From NCBI RefSeq assembly GCF_017809215.1, contig NZ_CP065424.1:4552001-4616000 (forward strand): 64,000 bases of DNA, read 5' to 3'. The notes beneath the pieces were generated by a model. That model saw nothing but the letters and a program-made list of their open reading frames with translations. It was not told the DNA's origin and searched no databases. The stretch is from Heyndrickxia oleronia. GTDB lineage: Bacteria; Bacillota; Bacilli; Bacillales; Bacillaceae_C. Shown one piece after another: positions 34,383 through 42,530 of the stretch (position 1 is its first letter; each line of letters begins with the position of its first letter). Made by a program: the position numbers and the translations under genes.

Positions 34383-35381
34383 TCACCCTTCCCAATTCCA
34401 ATATTCAAATTTACCTAATTCAGCACCTTGAATAAATGGATAGTTTTTTAGTTTTAATAATTCCTTTACAGGACCAGTAACAACTGCACCATATACCTGA
34501 AAGCCATTTTTCTTTAAATAATTATATCTTTTCTCTAAATGAGACAAGCCTAAAACTCTATCTATATAGGTATCACTCTCATGGTCTAATAAATTTTTCA
34601 TATTTGCTAGCATAATTTTTTCATTCTCGCTTATTGTTTCCTTACTAATATTCATTAAAGAAGAAGAATGGTAATCATCCGTTTTCCGTGCCCTAGATAA
34701 ACCTAATGTTTCTACAGACACATTCCCCTTACCGCTTTCCATATAATCTACTTTTTTTATTGATTTAAGCTCACCTGCATATAGAGGCATCCAAAGAACA
34801 TCAACATCAACGTTTTCCAATTGCTTAAGAAGCTCTTTGGGTTTTAAAAATGAAGTAGTCGAAAAGGCTAAATTAGCCACTGTTCCTTCATGAATTTTAT
34901 CCAATGTATCCCACACTTCGGCTGTATCTGCTAATTTTATTGTCTTCCCTGTTCGAGGGTCTTCTGGTAAATAGAAAGTGAATCGTTTAGAATCGGACGG
35001 ATTTAAATAGTTTATTTCATAATTGGAAAAGGAATTAAATAGAGTTTTCTTCATTTTCACTGTTCCTACCGGTTGCTCTTCTTTTCCAATGGTTTGATAG
35101 AGTGGAAATTCTATTTTTTGAGTGAGAAAAGGTGTAATCTTTCCGGAAGTGACTTCACTAACTTCTCCATAATTCCCAGCCTGAGTCCAATCTAATGCTA
35201 GCTTCATTTGAAATTCGTGCTTTCTTCCCCAATTTGTTTGATCATAAATAATAGACAAAATCATCATATAAATGGCATATATAAATAAAAGGATGAAAAT
35301 AATTCTAATAATCCTGACAGTTAGTAAAAACCTATATTTCCATAACACCTTTTTTTCCTTATCCTTTGTCCATTCCTGCAT
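34383..35381 (-). CDS. Anti-sigma factor, Sigma_reg_N/C type
   Basis: 332 residues from an ATG at 35381, placed after GGAGGGGG and 8 bases past the sigma-factor stop; a GTG 21 bases upstream is an alternative. A short cytoplasmic N-terminus and one membrane helix (about 30-55: IIRIIFILLFIYAIYMMILS) are followed by an extracytoplasmic beta-rich region with LEKRYNYLKKNGFQVYGAVV and KELLKLKNYPFIQGAELG near the C-terminus, as in the Sigma_reg_C family. It pairs with the ECF sigma gene just upstream and should hold it at the membrane until an envelope signal arrives. Confidence 0.85.
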   Translation of the reverse strand: MQEWTKDKEKKVLWKYRFLLTVRIIRIIFILLFIYAIYMMILSIIYDQTNWGRKHEFQMKLALDWTQAGNYGEVSEVTSGKITPFLTQKIEFPLYQTIGKEEQPVGTVKMKKTLFNSFSNYEINYLNPSDSKRFTFYLPEDPRTGKTIKLADTAEVWDTLDKIHEGTVANLAFSTTSFLKPKELLKQLENVDVDVLWMPLYAGELKSIKKVDYMESGKGNVSVETLGLSRARKTDDYHSSSLMNISKETISENEKIMLANMKNLLDHESDTYIDRVLGLSHLEKRYNYLKKNGFQVYGAVVTGPVKELLKLKNYPFIQGAELGKFEYWNWEG

Positions 35382-35389
35382 TATGTTTT

Positions 35390-35899
35390 TTACCCCCTCC
35401 ACCGCTTACTTAATTCCTTCATCCTTTTCCTTGCGCGAAAAAGAGTGATCTTGACTTGTCCTTCACTTAGATCCATTGCTTCCTGTATATCTTCATAAGA
35501 AAACCCTGCGTATTCTCTTAAATAAATAATCGTTCGATAGTTCTCAGGCAATAATTGCAGTATTTCCTCTAGTTCTTGTATATTTTCTTTATGTACCATT
35601 TCTACTTCAGGGGTTCCATATGGGCTAACCATTTCTTTTCTCTCAAAGAAAGGAACCCACTTCCATCTTTTTCTCCTTCTCCACTCATCAATATAAGTAT
35701 TCCTTGCTATTTTATAGAGCCACGGTTTAACCTCTTGATGTTTAAATCGTGATAAAGAAATCGTTGCTCGATAAAATGTTTCCTGTACCAGCTCTTCTGA
35801 TAAAGAAGGAGAACTAGACAAATGAAGAAGATAATAATACAATCCCTCCGCATATCTCCGATAAATCTGATCCAGCTCATTATAACTCTGCCTATCCAA
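35390..35899 (-). CDS. ECF RNA polymerase sigma factor
   Basis: 169 residues. Region 2 reads IYRRYAEGLYYYLLHLSSSP ... VQETFYRATISLSRF and WLYKIARNTYIDEWRRRKRW. Region 4 reads LPENYRTIIYLREYAGFSYE and VKITLFRARKRMKEL. The TTG start lies close to a GGGGGAGGG site. A TGTAAC/CGTT promoter upstream (35927-35954) indicates autoregulation, as is usual for ECF factors. Cognate anti-sigma gene follows. It is probably an envelope-stress sigma; which B. subtilis factor it equates to is unclear. Confidence 0.9.
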   Translation of the reverse strand: MDRQSYNELDQIYRRYAEGLYYYLLHLSSSPSLSEELVQETFYRATISLSRFKHQEVKPWLYKIARNTYIDEWRRRKRWKWVPFFERKEMVSPYGTPEVEMVHKENIQELEEILQLLPENYRTIIYLREYAGFSYEDIQEAMDLSEGQVKITLFRARKRMKELSKRWRG

Positions 35900-35926
35900 A
35901 ACCCTCCCCCTTTACCACTCACTTAA

Positions 35927-35954
35927 ACAACGAATAAAATAGTCAAAAGTTACA
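35927..35954 (-). promoter_or_regulatory. ECF-type autoregulatory promoter
   Basis: On the minus strand TGTAAC (35954-35949), exactly 16 bases, then CGTTGT (35932-35927), 28 bases before the sigma start. This fits the ECF consensus (TGAAAC/TGTAAC, 16 bases, CGTC/CGTA). Confidence 0.6.
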
Positions 35955-35962
35955 TCAAAAAT

Positions 35963-35998
35963 AATAAAAAAATCGTGCGTATCACACGATTTTTTTTG
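35963..35998 (-). terminator. Terminator of selO
   Basis: AATCGTG pairs with CACGATT around 7 bases, with a run of seven A on one side and eight T on the other. It can act in both directions but serves selO on the minus strand. Confidence 0.75.
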
Positions 35999-36054
35999 GG
36001 GGTCTGACCCCCATCACTTTAAAGCTTTACAGTAGTGGGGGCCTGACCCCCACT
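35998..36054. repeat. GGGGTCTGACCCC double-hairpin repeat, copy 1
   Basis: GGGGGTC-T-GACCCCC (35998-36012), then ACTTTAAAGCTTTA, then AGTGGGGG-CCTGA-CCCCCACT (36034-36054). The same three-part unit occurs at 38691-38746. It begins 4 bases after the selO stop codon. Confidence 0.8.
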
Positions 36055-36057
36055 ATT

Positions 36058-37524
36058 TCATGTACCACAAAATGTTTGGTAAGGTTGGCAAGCAGGTCCA
36101 GGAAGTGATGCATATTCATCCTGTTCTGTTGTATAGGCATAGGGGATTGAGAGAACATTGAGCAACTTCTCCATTACACTGTTATCTTCTCTCTCCACTG
36201 CTGCTTCTAGTGCTTCTTCAACTCGATGATTTCGTGGAATAATGGCTGGATTGCTTCTTTGCATTAATTCCTGCGAAGAATCTTTTGATTCCCTTTGTCT
36301 GTCTCTTCTTGATTCCCAAACATCTTTCCATTTTATAAATTCTGGTGCCTTAAACAACTTCGATTCATCTTCTATTTCGATCGTTAAGGCACGGAAGGTA
36401 TTTGTATAATCTGCTTGATACTTTTGCATCAAGTTAAGTAAATCCTCAATTAGTGATTCATCATCTTTTTCTATGTTAAACAATCCTAGCTTTGCTCTCA
36501 TTCCTTCAAGCCAATAGTCATGATATTGCTTAGAGTAATTTGAAATTGCATCCTGTGCTAGCTTTAGTGCATGTTCTAAATTTTTATCTAATAATGGCAA
36601 GAGACTTTCGGCAAATCGTGCTAAATTCCACCCACCTATATACGGCTGATTACCATAAGCATAGCGACCTTGCGTATCAATCGAACTAAACACAGTAGCA
36701 GGATCATACGTATCCATAAAAGCACAAGGGCCATAATCAATCGTCTCTCCACTAATCGTCATATTGTCCGTATTCATGACTCCATGGATAAACCCAACGA
36801 GCTGCCACTTGGCAATTAGTTTAGCTTGACGTTTGATTACCTCTTGAAGAAAAAACAAATATTGATTACCATCTGTACTTAATTCCGGATAGTGACGCTC
36901 GATAGCATAATCCGCCAATTCCTTCAATTCTTCCACTGTTCCCCACTGAGCAACATATTGAAAGGTTCCTACCCTTAAATGACTGGACGCTACTCTGCTC
37001 AATATCGCACCAGGCAAAACTTTCTCACGTATAGTTGCTTCTCCAGTTGTCACTACAGCCAAACTACGTGTCGTAGGAATGCCCAAAGCTTGCATCGCCT
37101 CACTGATGATATATTCACGTAACATCGGACCAAGTGCTGCTCGACCGTCACCACCGCGAGAATAAGGGGTTGGTCCAGAACCCTTGAGTTGAATATCAAG
37201 CAGTTTTCCACGAGGAGATCGTTGCTCACCAAGAAGGACTGCTCGACCGTCACCCAATCTATTGAAATGGCCAAATTGATGTCCTGCATAAGCCTGTGCA
37301 AGCGGTAATGCACCCTCGGGTAGTTGATTTCCAGCAAGAATTGCTACACCCTCTTCACTTTTTAGCTCTTCTACACTAAACCCTAATGAGTTTGCCATAT
37401 GATGATTTAATATAACTAACTTTGGCGAACGAACAGGAGTGGGGTTTAGAGTAGTAAAAAGGGAATTCGGAAGGCGTGAATAGCTATTTTCCAAATTCCA
37501 TCCCATCTCTTTACTATTTTCCAT
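36058..37524 (-). CDS. selO: Protein adenylyltransferase SelO (YdiU/UPF0061)
   Basis: 488 residues, full length. SelO is a pseudokinase-fold enzyme that transfers AMP from ATP to proteins, linked to redox stress. Conserved blocks are LAQAYAGHQFGHFNRLGDGR, QLKGSGPTPYSRGGDGRAAL (nucleotide loop), EYIISEAMQALGIPTTRSL and the metal site GVMNTDNMTISGETIDYGPC. It ends PACQPYQTFCGT, with the Cys near the C-terminus that many SelO proteins share in place of selenocysteine. AGGTGACAT precedes the ATG. Confidence 0.95.
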   Translation of the reverse strand: MENSKEMGWNLENSYSRLPNSLFTTLNPTPVRSPKLVILNHHMANSLGFSVEELKSEEGVAILAGNQLPEGALPLAQAYAGHQFGHFNRLGDGRAVLLGEQRSPRGKLLDIQLKGSGPTPYSRGGDGRAALGPMLREYIISEAMQALGIPTTRSLAVVTTGEATIREKVLPGAILSRVASSHLRVGTFQYVAQWGTVEELKELADYAIERHYPELSTDGNQYLFFLQEVIKRQAKLIAKWQLVGFIHGVMNTDNMTISGETIDYGPCAFMDTYDPATVFSSIDTQGRYAYGNQPYIGGWNLARFAESLLPLLDKNLEHALKLAQDAISNYSKQYHDYWLEGMRAKLGLFNIEKDDESLIEDLLNLMQKYQADYTNTFRALTIEIEDESKLFKAPEFIKWKDVWESRRDRQRESKDSSQELMQRSNPAIIPRNHRVEEALEAAVEREDNSVMEKLLNVLSIPYAYTTEQDEYASLPGPACQPYQTFCGT

Positions 37525-37592
37525 TATGTCACCTTTTTTCTATAAAAAATAACGATATTCTTATAAAATCTAACATCTTTTTACTAGTATAA

Positions 37593-37611
37593 ACCCTTCT
37601 AACAGAAGGGT
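37593..37611. promoter_or_regulatory. Small perfect hairpin in the selO/oxidoreductase divergent gap
   Basis: ACCCTTCT-AAC-AGAAGGGT, 8-bp exact arms, roughly midway between two divergent start codons. It could be an operator for a quinone or thiol-stress regulator. Tentative. Confidence 0.35.
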
Positions 37612-37754
37612 GCATCCTTTACTTATTGTATACTTTTTACGCAAAATAATGTGTAATCGTTGAAAGCTCTAGACTCATTCGTATAAAAGAATTTTTTCAA
37701 TACACACTAATCATTAAGTTAAAAGGGAAACTAAGAAAAGGTGTTGACTATTAA

Positions 37755-38690
37755 ATGAAGGCAATTGTTATTGATCAATATGGCGGTAAAGAAGAATTAA
37801 AGGAAAGAGAAATGCCAAAACCTACTCTTATGGAAGGAGAAGTATTAATTGAGTTGCACGCGACTTCCGTGAATCCTATTGATTGGAAACTTCGAGAAGG
37901 CTATCTAAAGGAAATGCTACCATTCGACTTTCCTATCATTTTAGGTTGGGATGCAGCAGGAATCGTTTCTGAAATTGGTGCAAATGTTTCTACAGTCAGC
38001 ATCGGTGACCGAGTATTTGTTAGACCTGAAACTACTGCTCAAGGTACCTATGCAGAATATATCGTTACTGAGGAAAAACTTCTTGCAAAAATCCCTGACA
38101 ATATCACTTTTGAAGAAGCTGCAGCAGTCCCACTTGCAGGTTTGACCGCCTACCAATGTCTAGTTAATTTTACACATTTAAATAAAGGTGATAAAGTGCT
38201 TATTCATGCGGGTTCTGGTGGCGTTGGAAGTTTAGGCATTCAAATAGCAAAAAGTCTTGGCTACTTTGTTGCAACTACTGGGAGCAAAAAAAATGAAGAG
38301 TTTCTAAAATCCATCGGTGCAGATATTGTAATTAAGTATGACCAACAGGATTTTGAACAGGAATTTAAGGAGTACGATCTCGTTGTAGATACGATGGGAG
38401 GAGACATCCAGGATAAAAGTTTTCAAGTGTTAAAAAAAGGGGGAACTCTAGTTTCAATCGTTCAGCCTCCAGATGAAATAAAGGCAGAAAAATTGAATGT
38501 TAACGCAAAATACCATTGGTTAATTCCAAATGGTGAACAACTAAAAAAGCTGGCGGATTTAATGGAAAAAGGGAAATTAAAACCCGTGGTAGGTTCAATT
38601 TTTGAATTTAGTGAACAAGGAGTACGAGAGGCACATGCACTCAGCGAATCCCATCATGCAAAAGGGAAAATTGTTATAAAAATTAAATAA
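37755..38690 (+). CDS. NADP-dependent quinone oxidoreductase (zinc-independent MDR family)
   Basis: 311 residues. The MDR fold is clear: N-terminal MKAIVIDQYGGKEELKEREM and SVNPIDWKLREGYLK, then the catalytic-domain GWDAAGIV, and the Rossmann loop HAGSGGVGSLGIQIAKSLG. The structural and catalytic zinc cysteines of alcohol dehydrogenases are absent, so it is of the quinone reductase type. It reduces quinones or enones with NADPH (by family). A hairpin repeat begins directly after its stop codon. Confidence 0.88.
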   Translation: MKAIVIDQYGGKEELKEREMPKPTLMEGEVLIELHATSVNPIDWKLREGYLKEMLPFDFPIILGWDAAGIVSEIGANVSTVSIGDRVFVRPETTAQGTYAEYIVTEEKLLAKIPDNITFEEAAAVPLAGLTAYQCLVNFTHLNKGDKVLIHAGSGGVGSLGIQIAKSLGYFVATTGSKKNEEFLKSIGADIVIKYDQQDFEQEFKEYDLVVDTMGGDIQDKSFQVLKKGGTLVSIVQPPDEIKAEKLNVNAKYHWLIPNGEQLKKLADLMEKGKLKPVVGSIFEFSEQGVREAHALSESHHAKGKIVIKIK

Positions 38691-38746
38691 GTGGGGTCAG
38701 ACCCCCACTACTTTAAAGCTTTAACGCACTGGGGGTCTGACCCCAA
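38691..38746. repeat. GGGGTCTGACCCC double-hairpin repeat, copy 2
   Basis: GGGGTC-A-GACCCC, then ACTACTTTAAAGCTTTAA, then GGGGTC-T-GACCCC. It matches copy 1 (35998-36054) closely in sequence and length, and begins at the first base after the oxidoreductase stop codon. It may terminate transcripts from both convergent genes. Confidence 0.8.
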
Positions 38747-38754
38747 CTATACAC

Positions 38755-39621
38755 CTATAATCGAATTTCCATTCCATCCACCGCTATATGGAATCCTCTG
38801 TTTTTTACTTCTTTAAATTCGGCATTTTTTGAATCGATTGCCGGGTTAGAGTGATTAAAATGGGTGAAATATATGTCTGTTTCTTCTACTAGGTTTTGGA
38901 GACGGTCCATGGTTTCTGTCATGATTGGGTGAGGTATTTCGTTATAGCTTCTTCCCATTTGCTCAATTTCTTCAATTGAATAGAACGTGCCGTCCAATAG
39001 GCAAATATCTGCTTCCTTCGCCATATCATAAATATCACGGTCCCATTCCTCCCATCTATCGATATCCGGGATATATAAGAGTTTACGAGTTGGTCCTTTA
39101 ATCCAATAACCAAACGTCTCTGAAAACTCATTACGGTGTGGAACCTCAACAGGAATTATTTCTATACCAGAAGAAAGTTCCATCGATTCATCTTGGATAA
39201 TTTCTATCGGGTTAATATTGTTTAGATCCACTAACTGCCTCCATGGGGCATGTGTTTCTACTAGCTGCTTCATTTTCCCACCACAATAAACCGCTACTCC
39301 GTTTGCTCCAATAGCCTCCCTCCCTAAGAACATTAATCCGGGATAATGGCCAATATGTGCATGCGTGAGCCAAATACTGTTCATCAATTGTTTTTGTAGC
39401 CGATATTTCAATTGAATAGCTGTCATTTGCTCTCTTATGTCAGGGGTAGCATCTATCAAATGCCACTCCTTTGAATGAGGTAGAATAATCGCTAAAGAGG
39501 CAGCAAATCTCCGATATTTTCTATCTTCTATTGCTCTCATACAGTTTTTGCAAAAACAATTTGGATGGGGAATACCCGCATCTTGTGCAGTACCAATAAT
39601 ATTCACGATCACATCGCACAT
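38755..39621 (-). CDS. PqqB-like MBL-fold metallo-hydrolase
   Basis: 288 residues. The metallo-beta-lactamase fold shows WLTHAHIGHYPGL, an HxHxxH motif in which the usual Asp is Gly, and later PHRNEFSETFGYWI, LYIPDIDRWEEWD and YFTHFNHSNP. The N-terminal GTAQDAGIPHPNCFCKNCMR and RRFAASLAI resemble PqqB proteins. PqqB is an iron-dependent hydroxylase acting on the tyrosine of a PQQ precursor; no pqqA/C/D/E genes occur here, so PQQ synthesis is unlikely. It follows the NhaC gene by 1 base and shares its T-box leader. Confidence 0.8.
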   Translation of the reverse strand: MCDVIVNIIGTAQDAGIPHPNCFCKNCMRAIEDRKYRRFAASLAIILPHSKEWHLIDATPDIREQMTAIQLKYRLQKQLMNSIWLTHAHIGHYPGLMFLGREAIGANGVAVYCGGKMKQLVETHAPWRQLVDLNNINPIEIIQDESMELSSGIEIIPVEVPHRNEFSETFGYWIKGPTRKLLYIPDIDRWEEWDRDIYDMAKEADICLLDGTFYSIEEIEQMGRSYNEIPHPIMTETMDRLQNLVEETDIYFTHFNHSNPAIDSKNAEFKEVKNRGFHIAVDGMEIRL

Positions 39622-39622
39622 G

Positions 39623-41041
39623 TTAATTTCCTCCTAATGATTCGGTTTCTTGCAGCGACTTTTCTTGATAATCTTTTTTCGTAATGGTCCATCCCGTAAT
39701 CCCATAAATGATATTAATAACTGGCACAAGGAATGCAAAGAAAAGATAAGGTATAAATTGCTCAACGCCTACCCCTAACATATTCGCTGCGAAAACAGCA
39801 GGCACTCCCCAAGGAACCAAAGTAATCCCTACTGTTCCTGCAGCTTCCACACATCTAGATAAATTTTTAGTATCAATTTTTAAATCTTTATATGTTTCAA
39901 CAAACGTTCTTGCCGGCAGGATAATCGCTAAAAATTGTGCACCGCTTGCAAATGCCACGACAAATGTTGATACAATGGTTGTAACAATCAATGAACTAGC
40001 AGACTTGATTTTTTTAACGATCGGTCGTATGAGTGTTTGAAAAACACTCGTTCCTTCTAAAAGACCACCTAAAGCGGTAGCAATCGTTAACAATCCAATT
40101 GTATTCAACATCGAAGCGATTCCACCACTATTTAACAAGGCATCTACTTCCTTTATACCAGATTCAGCATGGAAGCCATTCGTCATTGTATTTACAATAG
40201 AAGTGAGAGACTGGCCCTGTATGAAATAGGCGAGGACACCACCAAACAATCCAACAATCATTAATGTAGGTAAAGCAGGTAAACGTTTCATCATAAGAAT
40301 AATAGTAAGAACAGGTAATAAAAGCAGTAATGGATGAATAAAAAATGACTTCTGAATCCCTGTTAAAATCATATCAATTTTGTCTGTATCAATCGTATGC
40401 TGATGAGAACCACCACTAAATATACCGTATAAAATCAATGAAATGATAAATGCAGGAATCGTATCCCACAGCATATGACGAACATGACTAAATAAATCTG
40501 TTTCTGCCATCGCAGGTGCAATATTGGTCGTGTCTGATAAAGGTGATAATTTATCGCCAAAAAATGCACCGGACATAACTGCACCAGCAATGATGCCTGG
40601 GGGAAACCCCATCCCCTCACCGATCACCATAAATGCTAAACCAATTGTAGCAATAGAAGTAAATGAACTTCCCAGAGTAACTGCAACGATTCCTGTAACA
40701 AGGGCAACTGCTGGAACGAAGATCGATGGATGAATAAATGATAAGCCATAATAAATCATTGTCGGAATCACCCCACTAGAAATCCACGTCCCTACAATCA
40801 ACCCAATCACCAATAAAATAAAAATGGCAGGCAAAGCTTTTGAAACACCATTTACCATCATTTGCTGGAGATCATCCCATTTATATCCACTTATCAAGCC
40901 AACAAGAACTGTTGTAATGATCCCAATTATTAATGGGATGAACATCCCTGCTTTCCAAATAAAAATAGATGCAGCTCCTGAAGCAATTAAAGTTAAAATA
41001 GGTAAAAAAGCTAAACTAATTGAAATGTTTTTCCTCATCAT
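39623..41041 (-). CDS. NhaC-family transporter
   Basis: 472 residues with about 11-12 membrane helices. The NhaC signature region (GAVMSGAFFGDKLSPLSDTT then NIAPA) and GSSFTSIATIGLAFMVIGEG are present. The family is named for Na+/H+ antiport, but T-box-controlled members are predicted to carry amino acids such as tyrosine. AAAGGAG precedes the ATG. A T-box leader lies directly upstream and the PqqB-like hydrolase gene immediately downstream, so the operon responds to an uncharged tRNA. Confidence 0.88.
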   Translation of the reverse strand: MMRKNISISLAFLPILTLIASGAASIFIWKAGMFIPLIIGIITTVLVGLISGYKWDDLQQMMVNGVSKALPAIFILLVIGLIVGTWISSGVIPTMIYYGLSFIHPSIFVPAVALVTGIVAVTLGSSFTSIATIGLAFMVIGEGMGFPPGIIAGAVMSGAFFGDKLSPLSDTTNIAPAMAETDLFSHVRHMLWDTIPAFIISLILYGIFSGGSHQHTIDTDKIDMILTGIQKSFFIHPLLLLLPVLTIILMMKRLPALPTLMIVGLFGGVLAYFIQGQSLTSIVNTMTNGFHAESGIKEVDALLNSGGIASMLNTIGLLTIATALGGLLEGTSVFQTLIRPIVKKIKSASSLIVTTIVSTFVVAFASGAQFLAIILPARTFVETYKDLKIDTKNLSRCVEAAGTVGITLVPWGVPAVFAANMLGVGVEQFIPYLFFAFLVPVINIIYGITGWTITKKDYQEKSLQETESLGGN

Positions 41042-41148
41042 AAATGTCTCCTTTTTTAATATGCCTATCTATCAATGCACTTTTTCTATTACTAAATATG
41101 CTGCAAGTGCAATAGTAAGATTTCTTAAAATTCGGCAAAATTCCTAAA

Positions 41149-41360
41149 TAAAAAAAGCTTCCACCCCTATAAAGGGACGGAAGCTCCGCGATACCACCCT
41201 GATTAACAATAATTAACTGTTCACTCATTCGATTAACGACAATGCCGGACAAAATGTCAGCTCCCTAATTGTAATTCACTAAATGCCTGGCTTAGTTCAC
41301 ACCACCCACTAAGTCTCTTATACTCCTAAACAATCAGTTACTTTATTAGTTCAACGCTTT
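41149..41360 (-). promoter_or_regulatory. T-box riboswitch, candidate tyrosine specifier
   Basis: On the minus strand the T-box core AGGGTGGTATCGCGG (41200-41186) is followed by a terminator hairpin, AGCTTCCGTCCCTTTATAGG folding back on GGTGGAAGCT, then seven T. Upstream are Stem I marks: GCGTTGAAC, AGGAGTATAAGAGA and the distal loop GGTGGTGTGAACTAAG. The segment GTGAATTACAATTAGG on the return strand offers TAC (41273-41271) as specifier, that is tyrosine; TTA (Leu) is the nearest alternative. It controls nhaC and the PqqB-like gene. Confidence 0.88.
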
Positions 41361-41718
41361 TATGCTTTTATGCTTTTATGTATTGAAGTTTAAAGGTATA
41401 TTAATACAAGTTTATTAGGTTTGTCAATGATAAGTTTTACGGATGATATCTTGCAATCATATGTAGATTATTATAACAATTGACCTACTTAGATTTAATA
41501 GATACAGATTGGGGAGTAAAATTATAAATCGGCTTATGAAAAAATATTTTAAAAAAATGGTCGACTAAACTAATGATTTTAGAACTATTTAGTATGCAGT
41601 ATTTTAAATACAAATTCAAGAAGTAATTAATACTTATAATCACAATATAATGAGTGAAAATTAAAAGACATGAGTCCGGTTTAGTACCATACTCATGCCC
41701 AAGGATCTATGAAATAAC

Positions 41719-41883
41719 ATGTCTAACTTTAAAGGATTTCTTTACTTAGCAGACCTATCTTATCCTAGTAATATAGCTAAAGAAAGTTCCCCTAAACCTA
41801 TTAAAATTGGATCCATAACACTTTCACAATTGCGCCAAACATTATTAATGACAATAAATAAGGCTCGAACTGGTAAAAATTAG
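41719..41883 (+). CDS. Possible small protein, 54 aa
   Basis: ATG to TAG frame encoding MSNFKGFLYLADLSYPSNIA and 34 more residues, ending NKARTGKN. It is polar with Lys/Ser/Pro. An AAGGA lies 14 bases upstream, which is a poor distance. I do not recognise it, and a chance frame or a decayed gene are both possible. It follows an inverted repeat (41669-41697). Confidence 0.2.
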   Translation: MSNFKGFLYLADLSYPSNIAKESSPKPIKIGSITLSQLRQTLLMTINKARTGKN

Positions 41884-41918
41884 GAAGAACACAATCCCAC
41901 CTAGGATACGAAATGTTA

Positions 41919-42527
41919 CTAATTAAATTTTTGTTTATACCATTGAGCAGCTGCTTCAACTTCATCAATTGTTAACTGATGACCTCTATTTTCCCAATGA
42001 AGTTCCACATCAGCATTAGCATTCTGCAATAATGATTGTAATTCTGCAGATTCTAATGGAGAACAAATTGGATCGTTTGTTCCTGCAGCAATAAATACTG
42101 ATTTCCCTGATAAATTAGGTAGATCAATTCCTTTTCTTGGAACCATAGGATGATGAAGAATTGCTCCTTTTAAAGCATTCTGATAATGAAATAATAAACT
42201 TGCAGCTATATTAGCACCATTGGAGTAACCAATTGCAATTACATTATTTCTCTTAAACTGATATTTTTCAGCTGAATCATCGAGGAAGTCTTTTAACTCC
42301 TTTGTTCGAAAAATTAGATCCTCTTCATCAAAAACCCCTTCAGCTAATCTACGAAAGAATCGAGGCATTCCATTTTCCAGTACATTTCCCCTTACACTTA
42401 ATACGGATGCTTGATCGTCAACTCTCCCTGCAACTGGTAATAAATCTGATTCATTACCACCTGTACCATGGAGCAATAGTAACGTGGGTCTTGAGGGATC
42501 CTTCCCTTTTTGAAAGAAATGCTTCAT
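41919..42527 (-). CDS. mhqD: Alpha/beta hydrolase, MhqD-like carboxylesterase
   Basis: 202 residues. The oxyanion HGTGGNE follows the first strand, the nucleophile elbow is GYSNGANIA, and the catalytic Asp and His are in GTNDPICS and NRGHQLT. This matches the phospholipase/carboxylesterase family that includes MhqD. It follows the ring-cleaving dioxygenase by 3 bases, as mhqE-mhqD do in B. subtilis, where the pair is induced by hydroquinones through MhqR. Confidence 0.85.
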   Translation of the reverse strand: MKHFFQKGKDPSRPTLLLLHGTGGNESDLLPVAGRVDDQASVLSVRGNVLENGMPRFFRRLAEGVFDEEDLIFRTKELKDFLDDSAEKYQFKRNNVIAIGYSNGANIAASLLFHYQNALKGAILHHPMVPRKGIDLPNLSGKSVFIAAGTNDPICSPLESAELQSLLQNANADVELHWENRGHQLTIDEVEAAAQWYKQKFN

Positions 42528-42530
42528 CTT

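Larger units (their letters stand above)
41042..41918. other. 877-bp gap with T-box leader and a possible small gene
   Basis: The first roughly 320 bases are the T-box leader of nhaC (41149-41360). The remainder is AT-rich. It has a hairpin (CATGAGT-CC-GGT with ACC-AT-ACTCATG, 41669-41697) and a 54-codon plus-strand frame at 41719-41883 of uncertain reality. Confidence 0.6.

Noticed and set aside
37951..38145. 64-codon frame inside the quinone oxidoreductase gene
   Set aside because: Out-of-frame shadow of a clearly conserved MDR protein.
36058..38746. A 2.7-kb mobile cassette bounded by the two GGGGTCTGACCCC repeats
   Set aside because: The repeats sit at gene 3' ends, no transposase or target duplication is seen, and selO is a core gene; a shared 3'-end function is simpler.
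41016..41252. 78-codon minus-strand frame ahead of nhaC
   Set aside because: It lies within the T-box core and terminator, which explain the sequence.
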